DNA of 64,000 nucleotides from Notospermus geniculatus (lineage: Eukaryota; Nemertea; Pilidiophora; Heteronemertea; Lineidae). The translations under genes were made by a program, and so were the position numbers. How positions within the stretch are numbered: the first letter of the stretch is position 1; every line of letters starts with the position of its first letter. Of this stretch, positions 46,164 to 57,910 are shown piece by piece. Location of the stretch: the NCBI GenBank assembly GCA_002633025.1, contig NMRB01000902.1, forward strand, positions 18,497 to 82,496. Reading direction: 5' to 3'. The notes beneath the pieces are model-generated. The model did not search any database. It was not told the DNA's origin and worked only from the letters and a program-made list of their open reading frames with translations.

Positions 46164-47360
46164 TGAAGGTCAGAGGCAAGGTCAAGGTCAAACAATTCTA
46201 AAGTGCAAATCTGCTCAGAATTTCAGGAGAAAACTACATGTAATTAGAAGACTGAATTAACCATCTCCTATAAGTTTAATCAAGTATATGCCTGTTCCAG
46301 TTACGCAATACTTCTCAAGGTCAGAGGCCAAGGTCACAGTAAATTAGCTCTAGAGTAGTAAACTTCTCATCGGAAACCATTGACATCGCTCCGATGTCCT
46401 TTTCTTGTTTGTTTTTTAATCGCAGAATGATGTTCCACTCGTAAAATCCTTTAATTCCATCTATGCGAAGTGAAATGATATTTTTATTCACACAGCAGTT
46501 TGATATTTATAGGGCCCACAGAAATAATGTGTTTTTTTTTAAATTGGGAGCTTTGTTGCTTCAATAGAACTAGTCTCATCACAGTTTTTTTTTAAATTTT
46601 TGTTTGTTTTTTAATTGCAGAATGATGATCCACTCGTAAAATCCTTTAATTCCATCTATGCGAAGGGTGAAATGATATTTTTATTCACAGCAGTTTGATA
46701 TTTATAGGGCCCACAGAAATACATGTAATGTGTTTTTTTAAATTGGGAGCTTTATGGGAGCTTTATTGCTCCAATAGAACAATTCTCATCAGTTTTTTTA
46801 AATTTTTGTTTGTTTTTTAATCGCAGAATGATGATCCACTCGTAAAATCCTTTAATTCCATCTATGCGAAGTGAAATGATATTTTTATTCACAGCAGTTT
46901 GATATTTATAGGGCCCACAGAAATAATGTGTTTTTTTAAATTGGGAGCTTTGTTGCTTCAATAGAACTAGTCTCATCACAGTTTTTTTTAAATTTTTGTT
47001 TGTTTTTTAATCGCAGTATGATGATCCACTCGTAAAAACCTTCAATTCGATCTAATGTGCGAAATGAAATGATATTTTCATTCAGCAGTTTGATATTTAT
47101 AGGGCCCACAGAATTATGTGTTTTTTTAAATGGGGACTTTATTGCTCCAATAGAATTATTCTGATCACAGTTTTTAAAATTTTTTGTTTGTTTTTTAATC
47201 GCAGAATGATGTTCCACTCGTAAAAACCTTCAATTCCATCTAGTGTTCGAGGTGAAGTGATATTTTTATTCTGCAGTTTGATATCTTATAGGGCCCACAG
47301 AAATAATGTTTTTTTTTAAATTGGGGGCTTTATTGCTCGAATAGGAATTATCATTATGAA
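46164..47360. repeat. Tandem array, period about 190-205 bp, 5 units
   Basis: From about 46405, TTGTTTGTTTTTTAATCGCAG recurs near 46405, 46600, 46805, 46996 and 47183. Each unit continues with AATGATG(A/T)TCCACTCGTAAAA, TTTGATATTTATAGGGCCCA and AATTGGG(A)GC. Units differ by small indels. No gene. Confidence 0.82.
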
Positions 47361-47779
47361 ATAACTGTTTTTGCAGGGTACAAGTGATAAACAAGTTTTG
47401 GAAATGTCTTTAGGAACTCATAAACTTGCAAAATCTTTGCCAAACATTTTCACCTGTTCATTACAGATATCAGAGACAACTTCTCCTCTGAAAATACCTC
47501 GTGGATCGTGTCATTTGCAGATTATTCACCAACTATTGAGAGAAATAAATGCTATCTTCAATAGTTAGTTGTAAATCCAGGCTCGTATCATGTCTTGCCT
47601 TGGAAAACAGACACTTTTTTCTGACAAGATGGATCTATTATCCACCAACTTTCTTGCCTCGATCTAGCTTTAGCTAGTTTTGGTTGAAAGGAATAAAACA
47701 GAGCCAAATTTGCTCATAAATAGTGTGGATAGTCACAGGAAAGTCTGTCTAACATAAATACATGATCTATGGGCAACTG

Positions 47780-48309
47780 GGAATGTTTACTTCCGTTAGA
47801 GGCCGCCTGTTAGCGACCCTGGAACGTCACAAATTTGACGTCACAGACGTGGCTGCAATAATTCTTCTCTGTGATGTCTAGACTGTTACCCGGGGACTGG
47901 TACCCTCCGGTCCTAACAATTTTACATCAGACTTTTGCATATGTTGGGACCGGTCCTGCCTGTCGCTTTCGTGAATCTGATTGGCCGGTGCTGGAGCAGG
48001 TGAAAGGTATAGGAACTATTATATTGGTACCTTTCTATTTTTAACACCTTCGTGACTGGTGGATTTCCTGGGTCAAATGGACGTCACCTTCTATCTGCAT
48101 TCCGGTACGTCAGTCGTATTTACATAAAATTTCCAAGTGACGTCACTGGCAGAACTCCTCCAAAAATGGCGGCCAATACTGGTCGTAAAACAAGCCACGA
48201 CTGCTGCGCGCAGGTTGGTAGGATCAGGTACTAGTCTATGTGATGTCAAATTCCATGACGTTGTAGGACCGCTAAATGGTGGTGGCCTCTAACGGCAGAA
48301 AAGTCTCCC
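47780..48309. mobile_element. Foldback family E, copy 2, interrupted by family D
   Basis: TTCCGTTAGAGGCCGCCTGT at the left and GGTGGCCTCTAACGGCAGAA at the right. A family D copy (47894-48237) sits in the middle, so D inserted after E. Confidence 0.75.
47894..48237. mobile_element. Repeat family D, copy 2 (inverted relative to copy 1)
   Basis: GGACTGGTACCCTCCGGTCC to GGATCAGGTACTAGTCT, with TCTGATTGGCCGGTGCTGG and CTATCTGCATTCCGGTACGT inside, as in the other copies. Confidence 0.78.
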
Positions 48310-49839
48310 ATTGGATTATCCACAGTTTTTACCTTTAGTCACTGAGAAGGAGTAAGCTATATAACAAGTCTGATATTAAATACGAGTTTATTGGAAGTCT
48401 TAAGCACCCTTTTCAATCAGGTTTGGATGAAGTCTATAAATGTTACTCCAATTTTTAGCGCCGTAAGCATTAAAAACGATATTTCAACACGTTTTGATTT
48501 TCACATTTCAATTTGACAGTGTTTAATACTCAGCATGATATTTTTACCGAGGCCAACTGATGTAAAAACTCTAATATTTACATATTGAAGGAAGAAATCT
48601 AATGTACCATTCTAATCTCCTGTTTTTGTTGAATTTCGAAATTTGCCTAAAATATTTTGCTTTGTTGTCTTTCATTATTCTTTTATTCTGACTAAATGCG
48701 TAGCAGCCTCCAGTAATTGAATCGTTTTAAATCTTTTGTTGGAAGTAAAAGCAAATAAACGCTCTACAATGCAAATTAAACATGTCACAATGAAGCGACG
48801 AAATTACACATTTGAGGAAATTGGCCATTTATATAATAGACGAGGTGGTATTGTAAATTGTTGTAGTGTATTTTATTATGATATGAACAATCAGGTCTTT
48901 TGAAAGCATTAAAAAACGGAGAGAGCCTACGTATGTCATGTACAGGCATTGCCAAAGTTTATGTACACCTGATATCTTGAACATTTCAAATACTACCGCA
49001 CCAATTTTGATAAGGTTTGTTGCATATGAAAGGAAAACTTGTTGGTCATATTTCTGCATCAAAATTTTGGAAATTTCGAGATATCAGAATTATGTAATAG
49101 CTCATCAGAAAAAACCTCAAAAATCAACATTTTTATTTCATAATTTTATTTTTATTTATATAATACATGTAGTTCTGATAGAATGGAACTTTCTGAGGAT
49201 TTGGCCTCCTTTGTTTCATCAAAATATTGCGAGTGGTTGCTGAGATATTTGAGATTATCACTTTTTTGATAATTTGAGATTGGTGCACTAGGTACAAATT
49301 CTTGAACTGCTAGTGTTGACTTAATATAATATGCAATGCACTTTCTTACTTTGAATTACCGATAGGCCCTGTACAAGAAGATAATTATTAAATTCAAATA
49401 TCTAGGTTTCACTAATTTAGTGCATAAGTTAGTGTCATTAATAACATATACTTTAAGTGGAATTCATCGTGCAAAAATATCATATTATAATACACCGAAT
49501 CGTGTCTCGACACGCAATTCAATATCTTCACCCAATAGGTACCAACAAACATTACACAGGCGTTCGATATCATTTCAATGAATCTGAAACCTAGATTTTG
49601 TCATAGAAATCTGTAATTGTTATTTCATTTGCGTGCATTATTCGAGTGAAAAGATTAACTAAACATACTAAATATAGAATCGTTTTTAAAAAGTCTTATT
49701 ATTTAAAAATGATTTGCTAAATAGAGCGATATTATTTTCATATCCTCCATGTTTTCATTTGTATGAATAATGTATGATGTTGAGCTTTCTCCTGTACTGA
49801 AAAACAAAACTTAAATTTATTAAATTTCGACCGCAGGCG
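48310..49839. other. No feature recognised
   Basis: AT-rich intron sequence without coding signal or assignable repeat. Confidence 0.4.
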
Positions 49840-50760
49840 TAGACTGGTACCCGGTCCTAACGATTTTACATCGGACTTTTACATACTCTAGATTCGTTCT
49901 TCTAAGGTTACTTCAGATATTCATGCTGTAGGTTTAGGCCTAGCCCACAATATAGACCATACAAAGAATTTATTGATTCTATTCAACATAACTGACCAAT
50001 GAGTGAGTCTTGCGTTACAGCTCTTTATTTTGCCATGCATATTCAGTCGGGTTGGCTGTCATATGGGTGTTCAGCAAAGTAACCTTAGAAGAACGAATCT
50101 AGAGTACATGTATGTTTATAGGACCGGTGTAGTAGAATCTAATGTCCCCCATGTGATGTCCCCCAACAATACATTTACGGATTAAGCGGCACCATTGAAT
50201 TGGACTCTAGAGAGGCCAAGACCCTTAATCCTGTGACAAACAATGCAGGGAGACATCGGGCGGGTGGGGGCATTAGATTTTATCACAACTTGTAACGTTT
50301 TTCAGTGAGGCCCGTGCGCCAGTGTGCCATGACAATAGACTGACAGAATAAGAGGCAACTTGAAAATGGGCGACACACAGAGAAACAGCAAGTCCGTTTC
50401 TCAGTGTGTTCCGAAAAATGGGAATCACACAGAAAAATGGCCACAGTGTAAAACGTTACACCTGTCCTGCCTATGACGTTCGTGAATCTGATTGGCCGGT
50501 GCTGGCGCAGGTGATAGGAACCATTACGGTGATACCGTTTCTGTTTTTAACCCCTTCGTGATTGGTGGATTTCCTGGGTCAAATGTAGGTCACCTTCTAT
50601 CTGCATTCCGGTACGTCAGCCGTATTGAGAATTGAATAAATTTACATAAAATTTCCAAATGACGTCACTGGCAGAATTCCTCCAAAAATGGCGGCCAATA
50701 CTGGTCCTACCAAACAAGCCACGACTGCAGCGCGCATGTTGGTAGGATCAGGTACTAGTT
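49840..50760. mobile_element. Repeat family D, copy 3, split by three elements
   Basis: Starts AGACTGGTACCCGGTCC, breaks after CGGACTTTTACATA (49885), has a short scrap around GGACCGGTG (50121-50129) and resumes at CCTGCCTATGACGTTCG (50465), ending GGATCAGGTACTAGTT. Between lie a TA-flanked foldback with 27-bp ends CTCTAGATTCGTTCTTC... (49886-50104), a small foldback with AATCTAATGTCCCCC ends (50130-50285) and family G copy 3 (50290-50462). Confidence 0.72.
50290..50462. mobile_element. TIR family G, copy 3
   Basis: GTAACGTTTTTCAGTGAGGC at the left, AGTGTAAAACGTTACACC at the right, with GACAATAGACTGACAGAATA and ACACACAGAGAAAC inside. It is nested in family D copy 3. Confidence 0.7.
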
Positions 50761-51344
50761 TCTAATTTCTGGAGTTGAGTGGTCGTATTTTCCACGGAGT
50801 TATTACACGGAGTTAAAAACTGGTGCATATCAATGAAGTAACCCGTACATAGTAAACCATCGAAGAGCCATCTACTGGCCGTCATTTTAGTTTTGACCGG
50901 GTTTATTTATCGAGCCGCTCGATGAATAAGCACTACTTTCGGTCTTATTTGTCAAGCCGCTCGATGAGGAGTACGTAGATTCAGTGTTATTTATCGAGCT
51001 AGCTTGACAAGCAAGCTTCAAAATCGGCATTGTTCGTCGAGCTGGTAATAAAGACAGGCCTCCTCATGAATATGCAATGGCTTCAGCTTGTTTAGTTGGG
51101 AAGTCGGCAGTGTGGTGGTGTTTCATTGCTCGCAACATGGGGGTCTCCGAAGCCAATTTATCCTTTTTTCAACCCTTGTTTCTGCGTGATGACCCAAATC
51201 TTAGACACTGTGGTCGCATGCCTAGCTTCAGACTCTCGGTTTTCGTCAGTCTGAAGAGTAATCCGCTGTGGTTTGTGGGTCAGAATCTGCCGGCGAGTCC
51301 GAACACCAGGGTCAGGGTGTGCCCAGGATGATGGAACGATTCAG
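50761..51344. other. Spacer with a short TCGAGC repeat
   Basis: TTATTTATCGAGC(C/T)-type words with CGCTCGATGA recur four to five times in 50905-51045. Nothing else is recognised. Confidence 0.45.
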
Positions 51345-52013
51345 GCGCGTATCCAGGGGGGGGTCCAGGGGGTCCGGACCCCCCGCTGGTCGCGCAGGCC
51401 ATAGATTTTTTTACCCTTATTACTTCAAGCGAGCATGAAATACAGGGAGAGGGGCTATAGTAGGTGAGGGGTCTAGCGGGTTCTCGAAACTTCGGACCCC
51501 TACCCGCTATAGTTCTGCTATGAGTAGGCCTTAAGCATGGCGCACACGAGCGACTAAAATGGGGGCGACTACCGATGCGACTACTTGGTCGCATGCGATA
51601 ATTACCTTTGAGGTCGGTCAGTGATGTCATCCGCGACATCACTGATCTCCCAGTGAAGCATTTGTCGCAAACGAGTAAAAAAACTACAAAAATGTTCAGT
51701 CGCTCCTGTAGTCGCAAGGCTAGTCGCCTAGAAAATCGCTCAAAAAATCGCTCGTGTGCGCCATGCTTAAGCCCATGAGGTAGTCTATATCCGTTGTCGG
51801 TGCAGCGGATGCGACCAGGTTCACTCAGTCAAGACATGTTCAAGGCTGAAATGCTGGGAAATGGCGTCTTCGGTGCGCAGATTTTACAAAATTTCCTACC
51901 CGCGAGGGGGACACCCCATCGCGCTCCCCTCTCTGGCTCCATTCTCGACGACCCTCGATCCCCTGGACCCCCCTCTGCTCGAAATCCTGGACACGCCCCT
52001 GCGATTCTGTAGA
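51345..52013. mobile_element. hAT-like TIR element with a nested MITE
   Basis: CAGGCGCGTATCCAGGGGGG at the left and (inverted) AGGGGCGTGTCCAGGATTTC at the right. Such CAGGGGCGT ends are common in hAT-type elements. A MITE at 51535-51766 is inserted in it. Reading frames in between show no transposase domain. Confidence 0.6.
51535..51766. mobile_element. TTAA-flanked MITE, family K copy 1
   Basis: GCATGGCGCACACGAGCGAC and the complement TCGCTCGTGTGCGCCATGC, with TTAA at 51531-51534 and 51767-51770. The loop carries GTGATGTC(A/G)(T/C)CCGCGACATCAC. The second copy is at 61151-61382, over 90 percent alike by eye. Confidence 0.82.
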
Positions 52014-52132
52014 CGATTTTATCAGTGTCACCAATAAGAAAAAAGTAATAAACCAGTTGTTCTTTGTAGAAATTTGGAAAGGTCAACATAATTTTGTAAG
52101 AAAAGGAAAACAAAAAATGAAAAAAAATAATG

Positions 52133-52212
52133 ACCACACGGGAATCGAACCCTCGACCTTAGGGGCGTAAGCCCAACATCTTTGCAATGTGCCAATCAAC
52201 ACACTGAAGACA
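52133..52212 (-). tRNA. tRNA-like sequence (probable SINE head or pseudogene)
   Basis: On the minus strand GGTTCGATTCC (52141-52151) is a perfect B box, and GGGCTTACGCCC (about 52163-52174) could be an anticodon stem-loop with TAC. The acceptor and T stems do not pair well and the A box is weak, so it is not called a functional tRNA. Confidence 0.4.
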
Positions 52213-52439
52213 ATGGTGGAGTTTTTGTCACCTGGTTCCGGAAATACGGCCAGCTCGACGTTTAAGCCCAATTTTGCGTACTGTTCAGCAAGCCGGGCTT
52301 GATAAATAGCCACTTCGATAACACAAACTAAGGAAAATTATTTTTTAGGAACGCAAGCTCACAGTTAAATGTGATGAAGAAGGCTAGCAATACGATCCAA
52401 CTAGCTTTTAAGCCAAATTATTTCATTTTCCTTCAAGTC

Positions 52440-52625
52440 ATTTGAAGGAAAATGCTAGGAATGAAAGTCCGCCGGACCTGCTTTCCTCGGAATGCAAGTC
52501 CGCCTGACATGCTTTCCTCGGAATGCAAGTCCGCCGGACATGCTTTCCTCGGAATGCAAGTCCACAGACCAACATTCTTCGAAATCAGAGTCCGACAGAG
52601 CTACGATTCTAGAAATCCAAGTCCA
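52440..52625. repeat. 31-bp minisatellite
   Basis: GAATGCAAGTCCGCCGGACA plus TGCTTTCCTCG, four units starting 52459, 52490, 52521 and 52552, then two diverged units. A palindrome TTTTCCTTCAAGTCATTTGA/AGGAAAA lies just left (52429-52453). Confidence 0.82.
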
Positions 52626-52952
52626 AAAAACATGTGTTCGCAGGAGGAATCAATGTCCCAAAGACTCGTAAGCTCGGCATTCTGACCAAAGAGAAATGGA
52701 AGAAGTTCAGTTCAAATAGCTTACTTTGAAATTGGTTCTTGCTGCCCGGCGGATTGACCGTTTCCGAGACGCAGTGCAACCTGCCGGGTACGCATGGTCT
52801 CGAAAACGCCGAAAAATTACGGCTGGTATACTGTGAAAGGCCTCGGTGAAGAGAACACAGTGATATAAAAATTTTCAATGAAATCACGCAGATAAAAAGG
52901 TAGTGAAAAACATGCTTTTACAAAATTCCTTCTGTCAAATGCGGCTTTCAGT

Positions 52953-53520
52953 GGATAGATAGATAGATAGATATGTGCTTTATTTGACCAAATCAAGTAA
53001 GTAACATAAAAGATAATTGTGCAAACATAATGGAGACGAGAGACACAGGGTAATTACATACAAATTAATTGTACACAAAATAAAAATGCATAGGTCAGGA
53101 GACCTGCGCAAGGCCAAAAAGACCGCTGGTGCGCAGGCCACCAAAAAGATAGAGTACACGAATAAATAATTTGTTCAAATCAAAATTAAAATGACAGCAA
53201 TGTGAGGGTTGAAAGGTTATGAAGTGGCTTGCAGCTATTTTGACACATGTATACAAGACAAGAAGGCAAGCGAGTTAATGGTCGGTAAGGGAACATGCAT
53301 AACAGTTTGGAATAGTACAGACAGTATCATAATTTTCAAGTAGGTATTTCTTGTAATATGTGCTAAAACCAAGTAGACTGTGGGTAAAAAACTTATCTGA
53401 AATTACAGGAGGTAGGCTGTTAATTAAAGTAATGGTCTTGAATTTGAGACTAGATTTATAGAAAGAATGACGATGAGGTGGAATGACGCAGTCGACCCGC
53501 AAAGGTCCTTTTCTACGGCA
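52953..53520 (-). mobile_element. 5'-truncated non-LTR retrotransposon (LINE) 3' end
   Basis: Read on the minus strand, an open frame (53502 to 53275, extending a few codons further up) gives VDCVIPPHRHSFYKSS and TLINSLPPVISDKF. This resembles the C-terminal tail of LINE ORF2 proteins, where a short HSF...W/INSLPP block follows the reverse transcriptase. It is followed by a 3' UTR, the end TTGGTCAAATAAAGCACATA and (TATC)5 at 52953-52973, a microsatellite tail as in CR1/Jockey-type LINEs. The polymerase domain is missing, so it is a dead 5'-truncated copy in the same direction as the homeobox gene. Confidence 0.72.
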
Positions 53521-53711
53521 GATTTATTTTGCGCGCGGGAAAATAATAGGCGATCGGGGCCCTCGACAAGGCTCCTCGAGATCGCGTTAAAAAATATGCA
53601 AAGAGATCATCAATCGGTCCACTGGTTACGATTCTATATCCGTTTGAATGCACAAGGGTGTGTGCTACAGGCCAAAGCCGCATATATCGTCATCCGGCCC
53701 CAAGGGGTTAA

Positions 53712-53915
53712 GGGTTATGAAAAGTGACTCGAAATCTCGAATTTTTGACGCAAAAAACCTGACTAACTGCACACCGAATTGAGAAAATAAGGCTCGGGGC
53801 ACCTTCTTATGACGGTTCCTGAGGGCCCCCGAGCCTTATTTTCCCATTTTTTTTGTGCAGATAGTCAGATTTTTCGCGTCAAAAATTCGAGATTTCGAGT
53901 AACTTTACAAAACCC
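53712..53915. mobile_element. TTAA-flanked MITE, family J copy 2
   Basis: GGGTTATGAAAAGTGACTCG to the complement, TTAA at 53708-53711 and 53916-53919. Reverse orientation to the 41986 copy. Confidence 0.8.
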
Positions 53916-53993
53916 TTAAAAGAAATCATTTATAAAACATTTTCAACATTCTGGATAAAGGAAATGAATTAGGCAAAACGGGCGGCAAAAATT

Positions 53994-54232
53994 ATATACT
54001 CTAAACTCCCACTTACCTGTCCCATTCCTGAACTCGGAAAAAATGACCAAATTCTAAGTTGAAGATGTCGCACGCTGTCATTCTTCGCCAGGTTCGGGAG
54101 TGGGACAAATACGTGGACAGGACAATACTGTTTTTGACCATACCCCCACCCCATTATCTTCAACTTATGACCTAGTCATTTTTTTCCCGAGTTAAGGAGT
54201 TTGGGACAGGAAAGTGGGAGTTTAGAGTGTAG
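53994..54232. mobile_element. Foldback element, about 240 bp
   Basis: TATACTCTAAACTCCCACTT at the left and AAGTGGGAGTTTAGAGTGTA at the right. TGACCAAATTCTAAGTTGAAG pairs imperfectly with CTTCAACTTATGACCTAGTCA. Confidence 0.75.
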
Positions 54233-55505
54233 CTTGCTTTAATTATCAGCCCGAATGAAAGCCTTAAAATCATCCACGAGCAATGCATTCAGTCACCATG
54301 GGAATCTCGCACATTTTTAATAAAGTTCAGTATCATTTGGAATCTCATATTTAATATTATCTAACATTAAAAACAATGTGCACATATTATATACTTCGAT
54401 TTATTTCTATTGTTTTCTAACGCTCATAATGACAAAGGAATTTCAACTAGCTTTAACCGTTAATGTGAAAGGCCTGAAAGTTAAAAGGTACAAAAGTGTG
54501 TTATATACATTGTAACGTGAATAACAATTTAACTTTTTAAGAGTTGGAAGGCAAAATGATTGATGATCATTGACATCTATGCCATTATCTACGTGCTTTC
54601 AAGAAAAGTTCACCTTCTGGCTATGTTTTGGAATTAATAACGGATAGCCCAATAAATATTCTTTAAAAGGTATCAAAAGGTTCAACAGTTTCCTTAGTCC
54701 ATTCTTGTCATCTGAAAAAGCATGCACATCAGAATTATACATACTTCCCCAGTTACATTTCATTCTCCTTAAATACTTCTTTCAGTATCAACCTGCTTTT
54801 TTCATGTCATCGATGTGTAATTATCATGTAAAGTTCATCCAAATTTTTGATGATGTTAAAGAATATTCATAGGAGGAATGAAATTGTACTGCAGTACTAG
54901 TTTCACACCCTCCGCCATAATAAATAGCAAGGTTCAGCAAAAGTATTATGAATACGATCTATTTCCTAGTGACGGATGCAAAATTGCTTTCGTATTCTCC
55001 CTAATTAAAAAACCCCTGAAAGCGAATGTAAACAAGGAAGCAAAATACTAAGACTTTTATACACAGAAAGGGAAAGGCGAATTTTTACGTTATGCTTTAG
55101 TTACATTACATACATCACTATGGCTAAAGGTGTGTCTATTAGATTGTTGCAGATAATGGCTTAAAAGAGTATTTAAGTGCCCCCCCCCCCTGCCAAAGCC
55201 AAACCCGTTTTCCAAGGCTCATACATGCCAAACAATTCAGCATTTATCAATATATGCCACATAGGCCCACATGTACTAGCTATTCAATAACCGTAAAAGA
55301 CTGAAACTACTCAATGTAGAAATATCGAACGTTCAAAAAATTCTTTTTTTATCTCGATCAATAAACTTTTAAGGACAGAGTTATTTGCTTTGATTGCGAT
55401 GCTGTCAGAATCAAAATTCCTTCATATAAAGGTAACGCAATGATAAAATGTACTTTTATTCGAGACAAATATAAAGACTAAATCAGTGAGACTAAGAGTA
55501 GGATA
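54233..55505. other. No feature recognised
   Basis: AT-rich intron sequence with a C-run (55181-55190). Nothing assignable. Confidence 0.4.
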
Positions 55506-55722
55506 AGAAATAAAAGTGGAAAATAAGAAATGGGAAATTTTGACATTTTGCGCGAATTTTTCAGTTTCTCAAATTCGAGTATAAATTGCTTCCCATTTTG
55601 AAAAATATCGCCCGAAAAATCAGACAAAATGTCCAGTCGTTTCTCAAAATGGAAAAAAATTCTATTCCCAATTTGGGAAATTGAAAAATTCGCGCAAAAG
55701 TGCAAAATTTTCCACTTCTTAC
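55506..55722. mobile_element. Foldback element, about 215 bp
   Basis: GTGGAAAAT(A)AGAAATGGGAAA... at the left and AAATTTTCCACTTCTTAC at the right. ATTTTGCGCGAATTTTTCA pairs with TGAAAAATTCGCGCAAAA. A related end (TTCCCACTTCTTATTTTCCA) is at 59959-59990. Confidence 0.65.
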
Positions 55723-56202
55723 AACCACTATACAACCTCCAATCACCTGATTTACCATCGGTAGCTATTGCAGGATATTTTGTTAGACCAAGTTTAAAGG
55801 TGAAATAAAGCAACCATCATCCAGCCTCAGAAGCAGTGAACTTTTTTTTCCTTTGGAAGAGATGACAGGAGAACTGACAAAGGTGAGCGGTAAATTGCAG
55901 CCCACGTGTCTCGGATGGAAGACACGTGCCCTGCTACATGGCGATGTCTATTTGAACTGCGCAGCCGGAGGCCTTCAATTGGATTAAAATTAGGCTGCAA
56001 ACTTTGAACACAAAAGGGGATAAATGGTTGGTTGGTTAATTCACCTGTTGCTGCGGGAAATGCTTCCGATTCGATTGTCAATGTACGGCTTTCGGGTCAA
56101 ACAAGTAAAAAAAACAGAAAAAGGAGGCTAGTTTATCGAACCAATGCCCATTCCAGACGACATACCCTTGGCTTGTTTTCATCTGTGGTGAATGCTTATA
56201 AC

Positions 56203-56598
56203 AGTGATGTTTCGCAAATCTGACGAAACACGAAGTACGAAATACGAAATTCAACTTCATTTCCAGGACCTAATGTATTTCTGGAGATGGTTGGTACCAC
56301 AAATGTCCCTGCTGCCAGTGCGTCTTTTAGAATATCGTGCAAGACCGAGAGAGTTATGGCGCATCTTGAATTTGAAATTTCCACTTCGTATTGACGAAGT
56401 GGAAACGAAAGATTAATTTCAAAGTTTAATATACACCCCAACTCTATCGGCATGATCGGTCTAACGTCATACGCTAAAAGACGCCCTTGCAGCAGGCGAT
56501 ATTTGTGGTACCAACCATCTTCTGATATACATTACGTCAGGGAAGTCCAATTTCGTATTTAGTACTTCGTGTTTCGTCAGATTAGCGAAACCTCACTA
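56203..56598. mobile_element. Foldback family A, copy 5 (complete)
   Basis: CAGTGATGTTTCGCAAATC to GATTAGCGAAACCTCACTA. The centre CCACTTCGTATTGACGAAGT is intact. The interior order is inverted relative to copies 3 and 4. Confidence 0.82.
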
Positions 56599-56869
56599 TT
56601 TGTGAGAAGTTTCAAGGAAATAATTTTTCAAAGACAACTACTGTTTGTTACAAATCGCTCTGGAGCGAGGGTTTTAAAAATCTCTGACTCCTTTACCGAT
56701 TTCAGCACAATATTCACGGAATTCCCAAACATAATTCAGGAGCAGCGCAAGGAAAAGCCTGTCTCCAAACGTTAGGCCTACTAATCCTACCTCTTATTCA
56801 GAACACCGGGCCAGTTGTAGACCGAAGCTGCCGCCCCGGCTGATAAATTTCCACCACCAAGTAGGCCTA

Positions 56870-57910
56870 TAATGTGTGGAATGGGGTTGTACTTCTAACA
56901 GGACTTTTGTTTTAGTCGAATGACTGCCCATGCAGGACTTATTAACCTCCAGTTAGGGAAGTACATGTACATGTAAAGGACTTTCGTTGTCAGTCAACAA
57001 ATTACCTGCCCGTGTGGTCAGGATTTTTTGAAGGCCTTCTGACGAAAATCATGGCCCGTATTTTAGAATGCTCCTGAACGTAAAGGAGTTCCTCAAGGCT
57101 ATTGTTCTAAACAAGAGAACAATAGCCTTGAGGAACTCCTTTACGTTGAGGGGCATGCTAAAATACGGGCCATGATTTTCGTCAGAAGGCCTTCAAAAAA
57201 CCCTGACTTGCAATAAGAGTTAACAAGGACATTGTTCTACAGTCAGAAAATAGTGCAAGAGGTTTCTCAACCTTAAAGACTTGACTATGCCGGGGAGGGC
57301 ATTCATCGAATTCCAGCAAGTGTACTGTGGTTATTTTACTTTGAAAAGGGCTTTTGCTTTTAGTTGGATGACTGTCCATACAGTACTATTCAACAACCAG
57401 TCAGAAGATGAATGCCCAGCAAGTTTACTGTGGTTTTACTTCCAACAAAACTTTCGTTTTTCGTTGGATGACTGCCCATACAGGACTTTAAACCTCCAGT
57501 CAGAAAACTATTCTGGGCATTCATCGAATTCTAGCAAGTGTACTCTGGGGTTTGTACTTCCAACAGGACTTTCGTTTTTAGTCGGATGACTGCACAAACA
57601 GTAGGACTTTTTAACATCCAGTCAGAAAACTATGCCAGGCATTCATCGAATTCTCCCACACAACAAGTGTAGGCCTACTGTGGGTTTTGCACTTCTAACA
57701 TGCACGACTTCCGTTTTTAATTGGATGACTGCCCATGCAGAATTTTTTAACTTCCAGTCAGAAAAATATGCGGAGAATTCATCAATCCAGCAATGTACTG
57801 TGGGGTTGTACTTCTAACAGGACTTTCGTTTTTAGTCGGATGACTGCCCATAAAGGACTTAAAACTCCATGCCGGGCGTTCATCAAATTTTGAGCAAGTA
57901 TACTGTTTAG
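56870..57910. repeat. Tandem array near exon 1, unit about 105-130 bp
   Basis: Five to seven diverged units share GGATGACTGCCCATRCAGGA, CTTCCAGTCAGAAAA, GGGCATTCATCGAATTC and CTTCTAACAGGACTTTCGTT. A hairpin at 57019-57207 is inserted after the first unit. The array ends about 240 bases from exon 1 of the homeobox gene, within its intron. Confidence 0.78.
57019..57207. mobile_element. Near-perfect 189-bp hairpin
   Basis: Arms of about 90 bases (GTCAGGATTTTTTGAAGGCC ... AAGGCTATTGTTCT), with the inner ATGGCCCGTATTTTAGAATG / GCATGCTAAAATACGGGCCAT. One arm's inner 57 bp also occurs alone at 12040-12096, and the GGGCCGTATTTTAGAA end resembles family F. Confidence 0.82.

Noticed and set aside
46752-47217. 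Repeated minus-strand frames (GIKGFYEWIIILRLKNKQ)
   Set aside because: Translation of the ~195-bp tandem array; frames break at each unit.
52133-52212. Functional tRNA-Val gene
   Set aside because: The B box and an anticodon-like hairpin are present, but acceptor and T stems do not pair and the A box is weak.
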